DNA of 12,405 bases, from positions 1-12,405 of the forward strand of contig CAZUMH010000097.1 of assembly GCA_964621645.1 (NCBI GenBank), in the 5' to 3' direction. Numbering within the stretch: position 1 is the stretch's first letter; each line of letters opens with the position of its first letter. A program made the translations under genes and the position numbers. The notes under the pieces were generated by a model. That model saw nothing but the letters and a program-made list of their open reading frames with translations, was not told where the DNA came from and made no database searches. The DNA is from CAZUMH01 sp964621645 (lineage in GTDB: Bacteria; Zhuqueibacterota; QNDG01; JAGLOF01). Positions 1 through 7,674 of this stretch are shown here, one piece after another.

Positions 1-259
1 TTTGAGATTTATTCTTCCTTCAGCATCCGCCTAGGAAAGATCGGCAGCGGCCCGCATATCGGGCCCTTTGAAAACAAAGCAGGGTGCCGTCGCCCATCTC
101 CTTGAGGAACTCGCCGCTGTGCATTTTCGCCCGGGACTTCTGCTGCGTCCGGTTTTTCTCCAGGACTGACAGTGCTTTCTGTTCGTCCCGGGACATCAGG
201 GCCGCGCATCCGGTTATGTCGGTGAACATGACGGCGGCGAGTTTGGAGATTTCAGTCAT
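1..259 (-). pseudogene. Class III adenylate/guanylate cyclase, decayed 5' part (fragment A), cut by the window edge
   Basis: The N-terminal part of a class III nucleotide cyclase, which makes cAMP or cGMP from ATP or GTP, can be read from an ATG at 257-259. The visible motifs are AAVMFTDITG, with the first metal-binding Asp of the family, then LMSRDEQKAL and LKEMGDGTLLCF, which carries the KEMGDG motif around the second Asp. Similarity holds for about 62 residues. The frame then breaks: a further cyclase-like piece, RRMLKEE, is readable in another frame at about 12-32 and ends at a stop at 9-11. The original frame stops at 20-22. At least one frameshift is therefore present, possibly two, and the rest lies beyond the left edge. 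The ATG sits 4 bases after the RAYT stop codon and has no strong Shine-Dalgarno. The family assignment is firm; calling it dead rests on the broken frames. Confidence 0.8.
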
Positions 260-263
260 GGGA

Positions 264-853
264 TCATTTCCCGTTATTCCGATGTAGCGGATTGTTTTCG
301 TCTAATTCCCATTGTAAAGGATTATTGACGATGTATTCCCGGATGTTCTGTAATTCGGTATCATTACGAATGATTCGGTCATAATAATTGCGCTGCCATA
401 ATTTATCGCCTGGCGTTTTTCGCATTTGATTGATTTTTCGGGTTGTGATTGATAATTCTGCATAATCGCAGATACAGACCCTGGTTGTGTGCCATTTGGC
501 CGGTTATGTAGGGGCGAAGCATTCCGGGAACCATTCGGAAGAATCAGAAACGAAACAGACCGGGAATGCTTCGCCCCTACAACGTCGATAATGAATAATA
601 TACCATGAATATGATTGGGCATTATCTGAAATGCATCCAATTGAACGTTTTTGAAATGATTCGGTATCCGGTTCCATTTTTCCAAAATAATGGCCCCAAA
701 CCTGTTTAATTTCATTTTACCGTTCTGGATCTCACCCAACAGGCAGTCCCTGTTCTGTGTGCACACCGTCACAAAATAGGCTCCGGGATCGGAGTAATCC
801 CATTCTTTTAGCCGTATAGATCTACGGTTATGTTTTTCCGGATTGTATTTCAT
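264..853 (-). pseudogene. REP-associated tyrosine transposase (RAYT, Y1/IS200-like), frameshifted
   Basis: RAYTs are single-copy Y1-HUH transposases that act on REP/REPIN palindromes. The N-terminal frame starts with the ATG at 851-853. It contains the typical AYFVTVCTQNR stretch and the HUH motif MPNHIHGI (His81 and His83). It runs through a linker holding the palindrome at 507-581, and then SVSAIMQNY. Near 448-453 the frame breaks. The conserved C-terminal part (TTRKINQMR, then LWQRNYYDRIIRN, then EYIVNNPLQW) continues in another frame to a TGA at 264-266. A deletion of 4 bases, or another length equal to 1 modulo 3, would explain the shift. The catalytic tyrosine (codons at 381-386) is thereby separated from the HUH histidines, so the enzyme should be inactive unless ribosomes shift frame. 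The uninterrupted frame ends at 302 with an unrelated tail. No Shine-Dalgarno is visible. It lies between cyclase fragments A and B. Confidence 0.87.
507..581. repeat. REPIN-like inverted repeat inside the RAYT coding sequence
   Basis: Two arms of 22 bases (507-528 and 560-581) are reverse complements with a single mismatch, separated by a 31-base loop. Read inward, each arm begins TGTAGGGGCGAAGC. The GTAG tetranucleotide at the outer end of each arm is the known 5' mark of RAYT-associated REP sequences, and two REPs in inverted orientation form a REPIN. The element spans 75 bases, exactly 25 codons, and lies in frame in the transposase linker. There it encodes VVGAKHS at one arm and NASPLHN at the other. 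No other copy was seen in the window. Confidence 0.8.
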
Positions 854-864
854 ATCACTAATAA

Positions 865-942
865 TTATTTTTCAAACTGCAGAGCCCTATCTCCCACGAT
901 GCCGGTGAACATGACGATTGCGAGTCTGCGCTGTTCAGTCAC
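865..942 (-). pseudogene. Class III cyclase 5' remnant (fragment B), 25 codons
   Basis: A short frame starts with GTG at 940-942, preceded by a GAGG Shine-Dalgarno-like sequence, and ends with TAA at 865-867. Its first ~21 codons match the start of class III cyclases: QRRLAIVMFTGIVG corresponds to RRLAAVMFTDIAG in fragment C. The first metal-binding Asp is replaced by Gly (FTGI). By my count about 75% of the first 63 bases are identical to fragment C. Similarity ends after codon 21, and the RAYT ATG follows the stop after 11 bases. Origin from a cyclase gene is well supported. Whether the 25-residue peptide is made is unknown. Confidence 0.72.
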
Positions 943-985
943 TTTTATCCCTCAATATGTCCCCATCCTCTCATCCATCACTCTT

Positions 986-3610
986 TTACCGTATCGAAAC
1001 CTCATCCACAAACAGCCAAGCGTCTCCGCCCGCGCTTTTATGCCATTCCGGAAGGATCCCGGCATTCTTGGCCCGAACCCGAATGTATTTTGCCCGCCGG
1101 CTGCTCAGATCCGCCTTGAATGTCTGCTTCATTCCGCCCTCCAGGGCAGGATTCACCTGGTTATTAATTTTAGCAATCTCTTCGTACGACGCGCCGTCAA
1201 GCGAGATGGAGTACTCCACCCACTCAGGGAAAAGAATCCAGGACCGGGTATCCTGAAGGAAACTGGTCTCGATGGACTGCAGATCACGCACCGTGCCCAG
1301 GTCGATGACAATATCAAAATCGTTTCGGGAGTAGCCCTGATACCCGCCTTCCCGGAAATTGGTGCTGCCGTATATACCGTCAACCAGTCCGATCAATCCG
1401 CCTGCCGAGTATTGGGGAGCGTATGGATATCTAGTTTGAATTGTTGATACCATTCCGCTGTAGACAAACACGTTTTCCTCTGAAATCCTGCCGAGAATAC
1501 CGTTCTTTTCACTCCGGGCCTTGACAGTAGCAGTCTGATTCAGAAAGAAAGGATTAATAAACCGCTTTGAATGTTTGTCGGGATCGGTCCCGTCCTCCGT
1601 GTAGTAAATCGCGTCTACCGGGAAGAGAGGCTTTAAATGTATTTGTCTCTTTCTGGAGAAGGTGTTGGTATCCGGGATGATGCGGACATAGTCCGGGGTC
1701 GAGATTATATCCCGCTGCAGAGCGCGGTACTTCTCAAGATTCCTGTTCAGCCACCAGGGGCGGTTTTCCAGATTCCATAACCGTTCATACTCTCCGGCCA
1801 GACCTGCAATCTCTTCTCCCGTCGTGGCGATACGGATACGCAGCGCTTTCTCCCGCCCTGCGGTTGCTCGCTGATCGAGCGCCCAACCCAGTTCCGTCTT
1901 CTCAGCCAGGACCTTTACTCTCCGGGATGCGAAGGCGGCGCTCTCCGCCACATCTCTGTTCTGCCGAACCCGGTGGGCAAGAGCGGTGAGTTCCGCCGCC
2001 AGATTTGTCACCTCCTCCGGAACCGGACCCGCCGCCGGATGGGATTGACTGTCTATGTCGATCAGCTTCGTCCAGAATTCCCGGTCGTTCAGGCCGCCTG
2101 CCCCCTGCCGCAGCCCGAGCCGGCTTAAATGATTCATGGCACGGACCAGAGAGTCGCTCTCCATCCGGAAAAACAGCGGATCAAAGGCGCCATCGAATCC
2201 GGCCAGCCGTTCCTGCCGTGCCTCCCCCATCATCGAGAGTTCTTCCGGAACGATGGGGTGCCAGGCCATCTCAGCTCCCCAGATCAGGGGATACCAGTTA
2301 TAGTTGGCCAGGTTTTCACCATCGTCATCCCAGGTGGTATTCAGCATACCCAGGGCGCCGTGCCGCACACCGTCCCGTACGAAATTTGAGATATTGATTA
2401 TAGCCGTGTCGAAATCCGGATAGATCCGGTTCCAGCAGCTCACCCCCGGACAGACGATAAAATCAAAACCCATTTTAGTAAAAGGCAGGATATCACTCTC
2501 AAAACTATCAGCCGCGTGATACCCCCAGGGCAGGACGATCAGATCGCTCGGCAGCTTCGGAATGATCCCGGGATAATCCCGGGCGATATCGCCCCACATC
2601 ATGATCCGTTTTCCATACGGTTTCAGGAGATTATTAATCCTGTTGATATGGTAAGCGTACACACCCTCTTTACCGAGGGAGTCGAGCATAGCCCGGGCCG
2701 GACCGGTACCCAGCCCGAATGTCTCATCACAGTTGATATTGAAGAGAGGGCTCTCATAGGCCGGAGCGATCTCCGCGAACACATCCCGTAAAAAGTTATA
2801 GCTCTCCTCAAAGGCCGGTGAGAGAACATTCGGGGTTTCAGCCAGACGGGCGAACTCTTTATGTTTCAGGATTTGTCTAAAATGGCCGAAGGACTGAAAA
2901 TTGCCGATCACCTCCACATGATAATTTTTAGCGTAATCGATCAGCTCCCGGGTCTCAGCCGCGGTAATGCCGTCTTCCGGAGCAATCACCGGATATTTTT
3001 TAAGCTTGAACACATGTTCCGTGTACAGGGTCATGCAGTTCAGTTTGTATTCAGACAGGGTTCTGACCTGCCGTTTCAGATAGTTAAGTGTGGGGATGGG
3101 TCCCCGGCTGATATCATCCTGCCAGCCCCGGTAGACCAGAGCCGGGCGGTCGACGATAGTGACACAGTCGAGACTGGAATCGGGATTGAGGTTGGCCCGG
3201 ATCAGCTGCCTCAGGGTCTGCACTCCGTAGAAGATCCCTGCTGCGGTGGGAGCAACTATTTCGACCAGGGCCGGACGGACATCCAGCACGTAGCCTTCCC
3301 GTCCCAGACTGTCCGCCGCACAGCGGGTGAGAAGGATAGAGGCCCGTTCAGGCTCGCTGCTGATAAATGGATTACCTCCAATTCTGTTTTTCAGTTCATG
3401 CGCCAGCTGTTCGGCGGCAAAGCTGTCACCGGAACTGTCCAGACGGGCGGCAATCTCCAACGTTCCTTTTAGTGACATGACTCCGGTTTGGGGTATCACC
3501 GTGTGGGGATAAGGAATGAGTTTTAGTCTGTTTCCTGCAGCTGTTTCTTCAGCAAAGCAAAACCCCGTGCCAAGACAGAAAATATAAATATAAGCGATGA
3601 TCCGTTTCAT
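986..3610 (-). CDS. Secreted GH20-family beta-N-acetylhexosaminidase-like protein with C-terminal discoidin domain
   Basis: The protein has 874 residues. Residues 1-20 form a signal peptide ending FCFA, so it should be exported. Residues ~28-155 resemble the GH20b N-terminal domain, including PTAAGIFYGVQTLRQL. A GH20 TIM barrel follows (~157-455), with the catalytic Asp-Glu pair at D295-E296 in NINCDETFGLG and barrel motifs such as MMWGD and TTWDDDGE. Residues ~527-640 are helical and charged. Residues ~655-715 look like the chitobiase C-terminal domain (IYYTEDGTDPD), and ~735-874 like an F5/8 type C (discoidin) carbohydrate-binding domain ending AWLFVDEVSIR. GH20 enzymes remove terminal GlcNAc or GalNAc by substrate-assisted catalysis; the substrate here is unknown. 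The ATG at 3608-3610 is the only start that keeps the signal peptide, although its ribosome site (GGATG) is weak. Cyclase fragment C ends 18 bases upstream. The gene appears intact. Confidence 0.88.
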   Translation of the reverse strand: MKRIIAYIYIFCLGTGFCFAEETAAGNRLKLIPYPHTVIPQTGVMSLKGTLEIAARLDSSGDSFAAEQLAHELKNRIGGNPFISSEPERASILLTRCAADSLGREGYVLDVRPALVEIVAPTAAGIFYGVQTLRQLIRANLNPDSSLDCVTIVDRPALVYRGWQDDISRGPIPTLNYLKRQVRTLSEYKLNCMTLYTEHVFKLKKYPVIAPEDGITAAETRELIDYAKNYHVEVIGNFQSFGHFRQILKHKEFARLAETPNVLSPAFEESYNFLRDVFAEIAPAYESPLFNINCDETFGLGTGPARAMLDSLGKEGVYAYHINRINNLLKPYGKRIMMWGDIARDYPGIIPKLPSDLIVLPWGYHAADSFESDILPFTKMGFDFIVCPGVSCWNRIYPDFDTAIINISNFVRDGVRHGALGMLNTTWDDDGENLANYNWYPLIWGAEMAWHPIVPEELSMMGEARQERLAGFDGAFDPLFFRMESDSLVRAMNHLSRLGLRQGAGGLNDREFWTKLIDIDSQSHPAAGPVPEEVTNLAAELTALAHRVRQNRDVAESAAFASRRVKVLAEKTELGWALDQRATAGREKALRIRIATTGEEIAGLAGEYERLWNLENRPWWLNRNLEKYRALQRDIISTPDYVRIIPDTNTFSRKRQIHLKPLFPVDAIYYTEDGTDPDKHSKRFINPFFLNQTATVKARSEKNGILGRISEENVFVYSGMVSTIQTRYPYAPQYSAGGLIGLVDGIYGSTNFREGGYQGYSRNDFDIVIDLGTVRDLQSIETSFLQDTRSWILFPEWVEYSISLDGASYEEIAKINNQVNPALEGGMKQTFKADLSSRRAKYIRVRAKNAGILPEWHKSAGGDAWLFVDEVSIR

Positions 3611-3628
3611 TTATTCATCCGTTATTAT

Positions 3629-3718
3629 TTAATCCCGGGAGCCATCCATAGACATCAGGTCTGTGTATCCCGCGATGTCGGTGAACATGACGGCGGCGAG
3701 TCTGCGGGTTTCAGGCAT
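3629..3718 (-). pseudogene. Class III cyclase 5' remnant (fragment C), 29 codons
   Basis: An ATG at 3716-3718 opens a 29-codon frame that stops at 3629-3631. Its first ~23 codons are a clear cyclase N-terminus: TRRLAAVMFTDIAGYTDLMS, with the metal-binding Asp in FTDI intact. By my count about 82% of the first 65 bases match fragment A. A three-codon MDG interruption follows, then SRD (compare MSRDEQ in fragment A), and then the stop. The GH20 gene begins 18 bases after it, and the kinase gene ends 124 bases before it. It is most likely a recombination scar. A translated leader peptide is possible but unsupported; only a weak ribosome site is visible. Confidence 0.75.
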
Positions 3719-3842
3719 ATGACAATCTCATCGCTCTGACCATTCAATCCACATCTGTCTGCTTCAGGATCATACAGTACTATGTAATGGTACGATTATC
3801 AAGATAATATTTTATTCAGAATCGATGAACAGTAAAATCTTA

Positions 3843-5483
3843 TCATGTTTCTTCGAGGCCTATTTTCTTCAGTAACGCCGCATACCGCGGATCATTCCGT
3901 AAAAAGGCCATTTTAGGATCGACTTTTACCAGCATTATTCGAAGATTCCTCTGCGCTAATGCCTTATCAAGCCATTCGAATGTCTTATCAATATTCTTGA
4001 ATCCAGCGTAGGCAACCGCCCCGAAATAGGGTTCGACATACTGCTTTTCCGCTTTATTCAGTATTCGCTCCAGTACTTCCTCAGCCTCCGCATTTCGTCC
4101 GACCGCCACCAAAGTATAGATTCGCTCCGCCATCCACGGACTCCAGTTCCGGGCCTTCTCTTGTATCAGATCCAGTCTGTCCAGCGCCTGGGAATATTCG
4201 CCCATCATATTGTAAGACATGGCGCCCCAGATCTGATGATCATCTTTCGTATCCACCAGCTCCAGACTGACCGTCAGATCATCGTCCCGCTGAACGATCC
4301 TTCCCAGCAGCACAGCTCGAACATTTAATTCCTCTCCTATTGATTTGGGCTCGATATCCTTTCCCTTGTATCTAAATACCGAATAGCGGGACATCACCTT
4401 TAAATCTTCCAATAGGGCCAGCGTACTTATCAGATTTTCGGTTATCCCGTCAGACAGGTACTCCAAATCCGGATTTCCGCTTTCATTGACAAACGGCATA
4501 ATCGCCACTGAATCGATGGTCCGGTTTGATCTCAAGAAGAAAAAATAAACCGCTGCCAGACAAACGAGAAACGGGACCAGGATCCCGGCAAACAGCGGAA
4601 CGACGATTTTTTGTTTACGACGTACGGGGATGGACTGTCCGCTTGTACTCTCTTCTTTTCTATTTTTGATGACTTTTGCCAGGTCGACTATCATATCCTC
4701 GATATGCTGATATCGTTCAGCAGGATCTTTGGCCATTGCTTTCTCAAGGATATGGTCGACGGCAATAGGGATTCCGGTTCTCAAGCCGGTAACCGGCTCG
4801 GGGGTTTCATTTAAAATAGCATACATAATCGCCTGTTCGTAATCTCCCTGAAAAGGCAACTGTCCGGTGAGCAGCGTGTATAAAACGACTCCCAGTGACC
4901 AGATATCGGTCCGCTGATCCGCTTCCTGGCCCTGAGCCTGTTCCGGAGACGTAAACTGGGCGGTCCCCAAAGTCGTCCCCTCTTTGGTAAGCATGGTTTT
5001 ACCGTCTCCTTTGGCCAGGCCGAAATCGATAATCTTTACCTGTCCTTCTCCAGTCAGCAGAATATTGGATGGTTTAATGTCACGGTGCACTATATGCTTT
5101 TTATGCGCTTTTTCCAGTCCGCGGGCTGCCTGAAGGCAGATATCAATGGCGTCCTTTACCGGCAGCGGACCCGATTTAATCAGATCCTGAAGGGTGTCGC
5201 CTTCATAGTAGGCCATGACAATAAAGGTGTTATCGTCATCATCATGCACTTCATAGATGGTACCGATATGGGTGTGATCAAGGGATAACGCCGCTCGTGC
5301 CTCTCTCAGGAAACGCTTGCGCGCCTCTGCATCCTTCACGACTTCCTCGGGCAGAAACTTCAGGGCGACGGTCCTTTTGAGTTTGATGTCCTCGGCTTTA
5401 TACACAACACCCATGCCGCCTTCACCCAGTTTTTCGCTGATCGTATAATGGGAGATTACACTCCCAGGCTTCAGGTCTTTCAT
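3843..5483 (-). CDS. Membrane serine/threonine protein kinase with TolB/FlgO-like domain and shortened TPR-type C-terminus
   Basis: This is a Hanks-type kinase of 546 residues. The N-terminal kinase domain (~12-272) has all key motifs: glycine loop GEGGMGVV (20-27), K42, HRDIKPSN (D135), DFG (153-155) and SPE (179-181). It should be catalytically competent. A single membrane segment follows at ~294-317. Beyond it is a TolB/FlgO-like domain (~323-420), from SVAIMPFVNES to VDTKDDHQIWG. In the usual architecture the TolB-like domain leads into a long TPR array, and such proteins typically have 800-900 residues. Here it jumps directly to a C-terminal end (YNMMGEYSQAL, then VDPKMAFLRNDPRYAALLKK), which suggests an in-frame internal deletion at about residue 420. 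The start is supported by GGAG 8 bases upstream. Role: phosphorylation signalling in response to an unknown cue; targets cannot be inferred. Confidence 0.9.
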   Translation of the reverse strand: MKDLKPGSVISHYTISEKLGEGGMGVVYKAEDIKLKRTVALKFLPEEVVKDAEARKRFLREARAALSLDHTHIGTIYEVHDDDDNTFIVMAYYEGDTLQDLIKSGPLPVKDAIDICLQAARGLEKAHKKHIVHRDIKPSNILLTGEGQVKIIDFGLAKGDGKTMLTKEGTTLGTAQFTSPEQAQGQEADQRTDIWSLGVVLYTLLTGQLPFQGDYEQAIMYAILNETPEPVTGLRTGIPIAVDHILEKAMAKDPAERYQHIEDMIVDLAKVIKNRKEESTSGQSIPVRRKQKIVVPLFAGILVPFLVCLAAVYFFFLRSNRTIDSVAIMPFVNESGNPDLEYLSDGITENLISTLALLEDLKVMSRYSVFRYKGKDIEPKSIGEELNVRAVLLGRIVQRDDDLTVSLELVDTKDDHQIWGAMSYNMMGEYSQALDRLDLIQEKARNWSPWMAERIYTLVAVGRNAEAEEVLERILNKAEKQYVEPYFGAVAYAGFKNIDKTFEWLDKALAQRNLRIMLVKVDPKMAFLRNDPRYAALLKKIGLEET

Positions 5484-5855
5484 TGTATCTGCTCCGGTCG
5501 AGTAATTACTGCAGCAAAATATCTGGAGTTCTCAGTGTGACAGTGAACTATTCACCGTGGTGTTCTTATGATAGTCACCCATATTCCTTTGGAAATACAA
5601 CTATACCGAAATAACTCTGCCAGTGCTTATTTCTTTTACAGCAAGACGCTGCTATATGTATATATCTTGAAATGAGATGACCGCTGAAAAATAGTCGCCG
5701 CAGATATTCAATGCCTTCAAGGTATGACTGTTAAAACAGGATGAAAATCAGATATAAGACAGCCGACACCCGTTCACTATAATGCAGCGGTATCGGATTA
5801 TTCATGAGACAAGGGAACAGTCAAGCCTTTTCTTCTTTAGAGAAAACTCGGTCCG
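5484..5855. other. Gene-free intergenic stretch upstream of the kinase
   Basis: These 372 AT-richer bases separate the kinase start from the stop of the YiiX-like gene; both genes are on the minus strand. The stretch should hold the kinase promoter, but I could not find a convincing -35/-10 pair. No cyclase remnant, RNA gene or clear terminator was seen. The Shine-Dalgarno GGAG of the kinase is at 5492-5495. Confidence 0.5.
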
Positions 5856-6674
5856 CTAATATCTAAATATCCTGATCACAGCGTTTCGCAATTTATTGCC
5901 GATCTTTCTCAAGACGCGGATAGGAGTGACAGGATAGATCATCTCTCCTGAGCGAAAGCGCGCCACCAGGCGGAATTCATTGCCGAAATAACCGGAATTG
6001 GCGAAGTGAGCCGGGGCGGTGGCTTCGATATCGGTGCCATGATACCGTTTAACCTGTTCCGCCGACCATTTTTTAGGATTGACTTTATTGAAGAGCCAGG
6101 TTGAAGGATCATTCTTACGTTTTATACGCTTCTGGTAGAGATTTTCGTAAACGGATCTGACGCCGACGCTGCATACCTTCTTCTCTTCTCCGAAATCGAA
6201 CACCTTAACCTTGATCTGATGATCATAATGAAGCAGGCTGTTCAAGGCGATATCCACCAGCTGGCCCACGTCATATTCAGTGCCCTCCAGTTGCCTGGCG
6301 GCCTCAAGCATTATTTCGATATCGGTTTTAGTGAATACATGGTGACGCAGACGGTATATGGAAATCTCGGTGCGGCAGTAACTTTCCAGAGGCTTAAAAA
6401 GGGCGCGGGGAGGTTCCACCGATAGCGTCTTGTGGTGATCGAAAAATAACATGGTGTGATCGTCCTGGTAGCGGGAGCATTTACCGAAAAGTTTTTTCTG
6501 GTAGCGGCGGATGGCCCGTACCGGCAGGATCATCCAGATCTGCCAGCGTGGAAAGGTGTTTTTCTGGTTGACCACGTCTCCCGGCCGGATGACCTTCAGT
6601 ATCCGCCGGGTGGCTTTTTTAATCTTCGGATCTTCCGGATTATAGTGCGGCTGAGACACCTCGGTGCCTCCCAT
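5856..6674 (-). CDS. Probable permuted NlpC/P60 (YiiX-like) papain-fold hydrolase
   Basis: The 272-residue protein has no signal peptide or membrane segment and is rich in basic residues. Its layout fits the circularly permuted NlpC/P60 (YiiX/YaeF) group. A GDVV strand is at 32-35, where the family has GD(I/V). A histidine lies in a strand (DDHTMLFFD, H73). A family-like YDVGQLVDIAL helix is at 134-144, and a late cysteine (VCSVGVRSVYENL, C168) stands where this group places its nucleophile before a helix. Such enzymes hydrolyse amide or thioester bonds in peptides, lipids or cell wall. The substrate here is unknown. The ATG at 6672-6674 directly follows an in-frame TAA, so it is the first possible ATG, but no good ribosome site precedes it. 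It has 154 bases of free space upstream and appears monocistronic. The gene is real; the fold assignment rests on weak motif similarity. Confidence 0.6.
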   Translation of the reverse strand: MGGTEVSQPHYNPEDPKIKKATRRILKVIRPGDVVNQKNTFPRWQIWMILPVRAIRRYQKKLFGKCSRYQDDHTMLFFDHHKTLSVEPPRALFKPLESYCRTEISIYRLRHHVFTKTDIEIMLEAARQLEGTEYDVGQLVDIALNSLLHYDHQIKVKVFDFGEEKKVCSVGVRSVYENLYQKRIKRKNDPSTWLFNKVNPKKWSAEQVKRYHGTDIEATAPAHFANSGYFGNEFRLVARFRSGEMIYPVTPIRVLRKIGNKLRNAVIRIFRY

Positions 6675-6828
6675 TTAATCGCATACTCTATATTGTACAA
6701 AAACAGCAGGTAAAAAGCAAGTATTGGCTCGGTCTGTCGGGACATCCGATGGCTGATAACGGGTATATATCTTTTTTGTCAGGAATGGCCGTAAGCTCTT
6801 ATATTAGCTTAAATTAGGATACCTGAAT

Positions 6829-7674
6829 TCAGCGGGCCAGGCTCATAATGCGGAAGGCCCCCAGTGCCACTAAAATAAATACGACACAGCCCACCGCCAA
6901 ATCCGGTATTGCTGAGGCAGTATACAGTACCAGAAAACCCGCGGAAATGACACCTAAATTCGCGATTACATCGTTAGAAGTGAATATCCAGCTGGCTTTC
7001 ATGTGCGCTCCCTTTCCCCGGGAACTCTTCAACAGGAATAGAGCGGCTACGTTGCCGCAAAGGGCCCAGGCGGAAACAATGATCATCGTTTTAAAATCAG
7101 GTGCTGCCGCAGGATCCAGGAAACGCCGCACCGTCTCGCCGATTCCAAGAAGAGCCAGGGCCAGTTGAAAATAACCTGCAAGGCGAGCGATATTCTTCTG
7201 TTGCACTGCTGCCCTGTTGATCGCCCAAAGGCTCAATCCATAGACAACCGCATCCGCCAGCATATCAAGAGAATCAGCAATGAGTCCCATAGAACGTGAG
7301 AAAAAACCGAATAAGAGCTCCACTAAAAAAAAGAAGAAATTAATAGCAAGCACTGCGACAAGTGCGCTTTTTTCTCTCCCGGGTGCCATAGCGTTTTCAT
7401 CCGCTATCGGCGTGATGGAAATCAATCCGGCACCCAGTCTCAGCCCTTCGAGAACCGTCGTCAGATCAGCGACACTACCGTTGTGGAAGACAGCCACCTC
7501 CCTGTCCGGCAGGTTAAATTCAATCCGCCGGACCCCGGGAATCGGCATAAGCTTCAGTCTAATTAATTCCTCTTCAGCCGCGCAGTCCATTCCGGATACT
7601 TTATAGAGCGAACGGGACAATCTCCCTGGAGATGTATCCGTTTTTGCCGGTATTATTCCCGTCAGGCCAATCAT
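6829..7674 (-). CDS. Cation diffusion facilitator (CDF)-type transporter with N-terminal HMA-like domain
   Basis: The protein has 281 residues. Residues ~22-90 resemble a heavy-metal-associated domain (LYKVSGMDCAAEEELIRLKL, then IPGVRRIEF). The metal-binding CxxC is reduced to CAAE, with one cysteine (C31). Six hydrophobic segments follow between ~103 and 280. The intramembrane metal site of CDF antiporters is recognisable: D134/D137/D141 in ADSLDMLAD, and N234/D235/N239 in SNDVIAN. The family normally exports Zn, Fe, Co, Cd or Mn in exchange for protons. The protein ends right after the last membrane segment, without the cytoplasmic domain that many CDFs carry. Its ATG overlaps the stop codon of the upstream aldolase gene (ATGA, 7671-7674 on the minus strand), which indicates translational coupling. 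The family call is sound; the metal is unknown. Confidence 0.82.
   Translation of the reverse strand: MIGLTGIIPAKTDTSPGRLSRSLYKVSGMDCAAEEELIRLKLMPIPGVRRIEFNLPDREVAVFHNGSVADLTTVLEGLRLGAGLISITPIADENAMAPGREKSALVAVLAINFFFFLVELLFGFFSRSMGLIADSLDMLADAVVYGLSLWAINRAAVQQKNIARLAGYFQLALALLGIGETVRRFLDPAAAPDFKTMIIVSAWALCGNVAALFLLKSSRGKGAHMKASWIFTSNDVIANLGVISAGFLVLYTASAIPDLAVGCVVFILVALGAFRIMSLAR

Noticed and set aside
830..1447. A 205-codon plus-strand frame at the GH20 3' end
   Set aside because: It is a shadow of the GH20 discoidin domain and of cyclase fragment B on the other strand; no domain or ribosome site is visible.
5826..5846. A/T-only inverted repeat after the YiiX-like gene
   Set aside because: The stem has almost no GC pairs and no T run in the right place, so it is probably chance.
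6792..6811. Inverted repeat TAAGCT...AGCTTA downstream of the CDF transporter gene
   Set aside because: It is a six-base, AT-rich stem without a T run, too weak to call a terminator.
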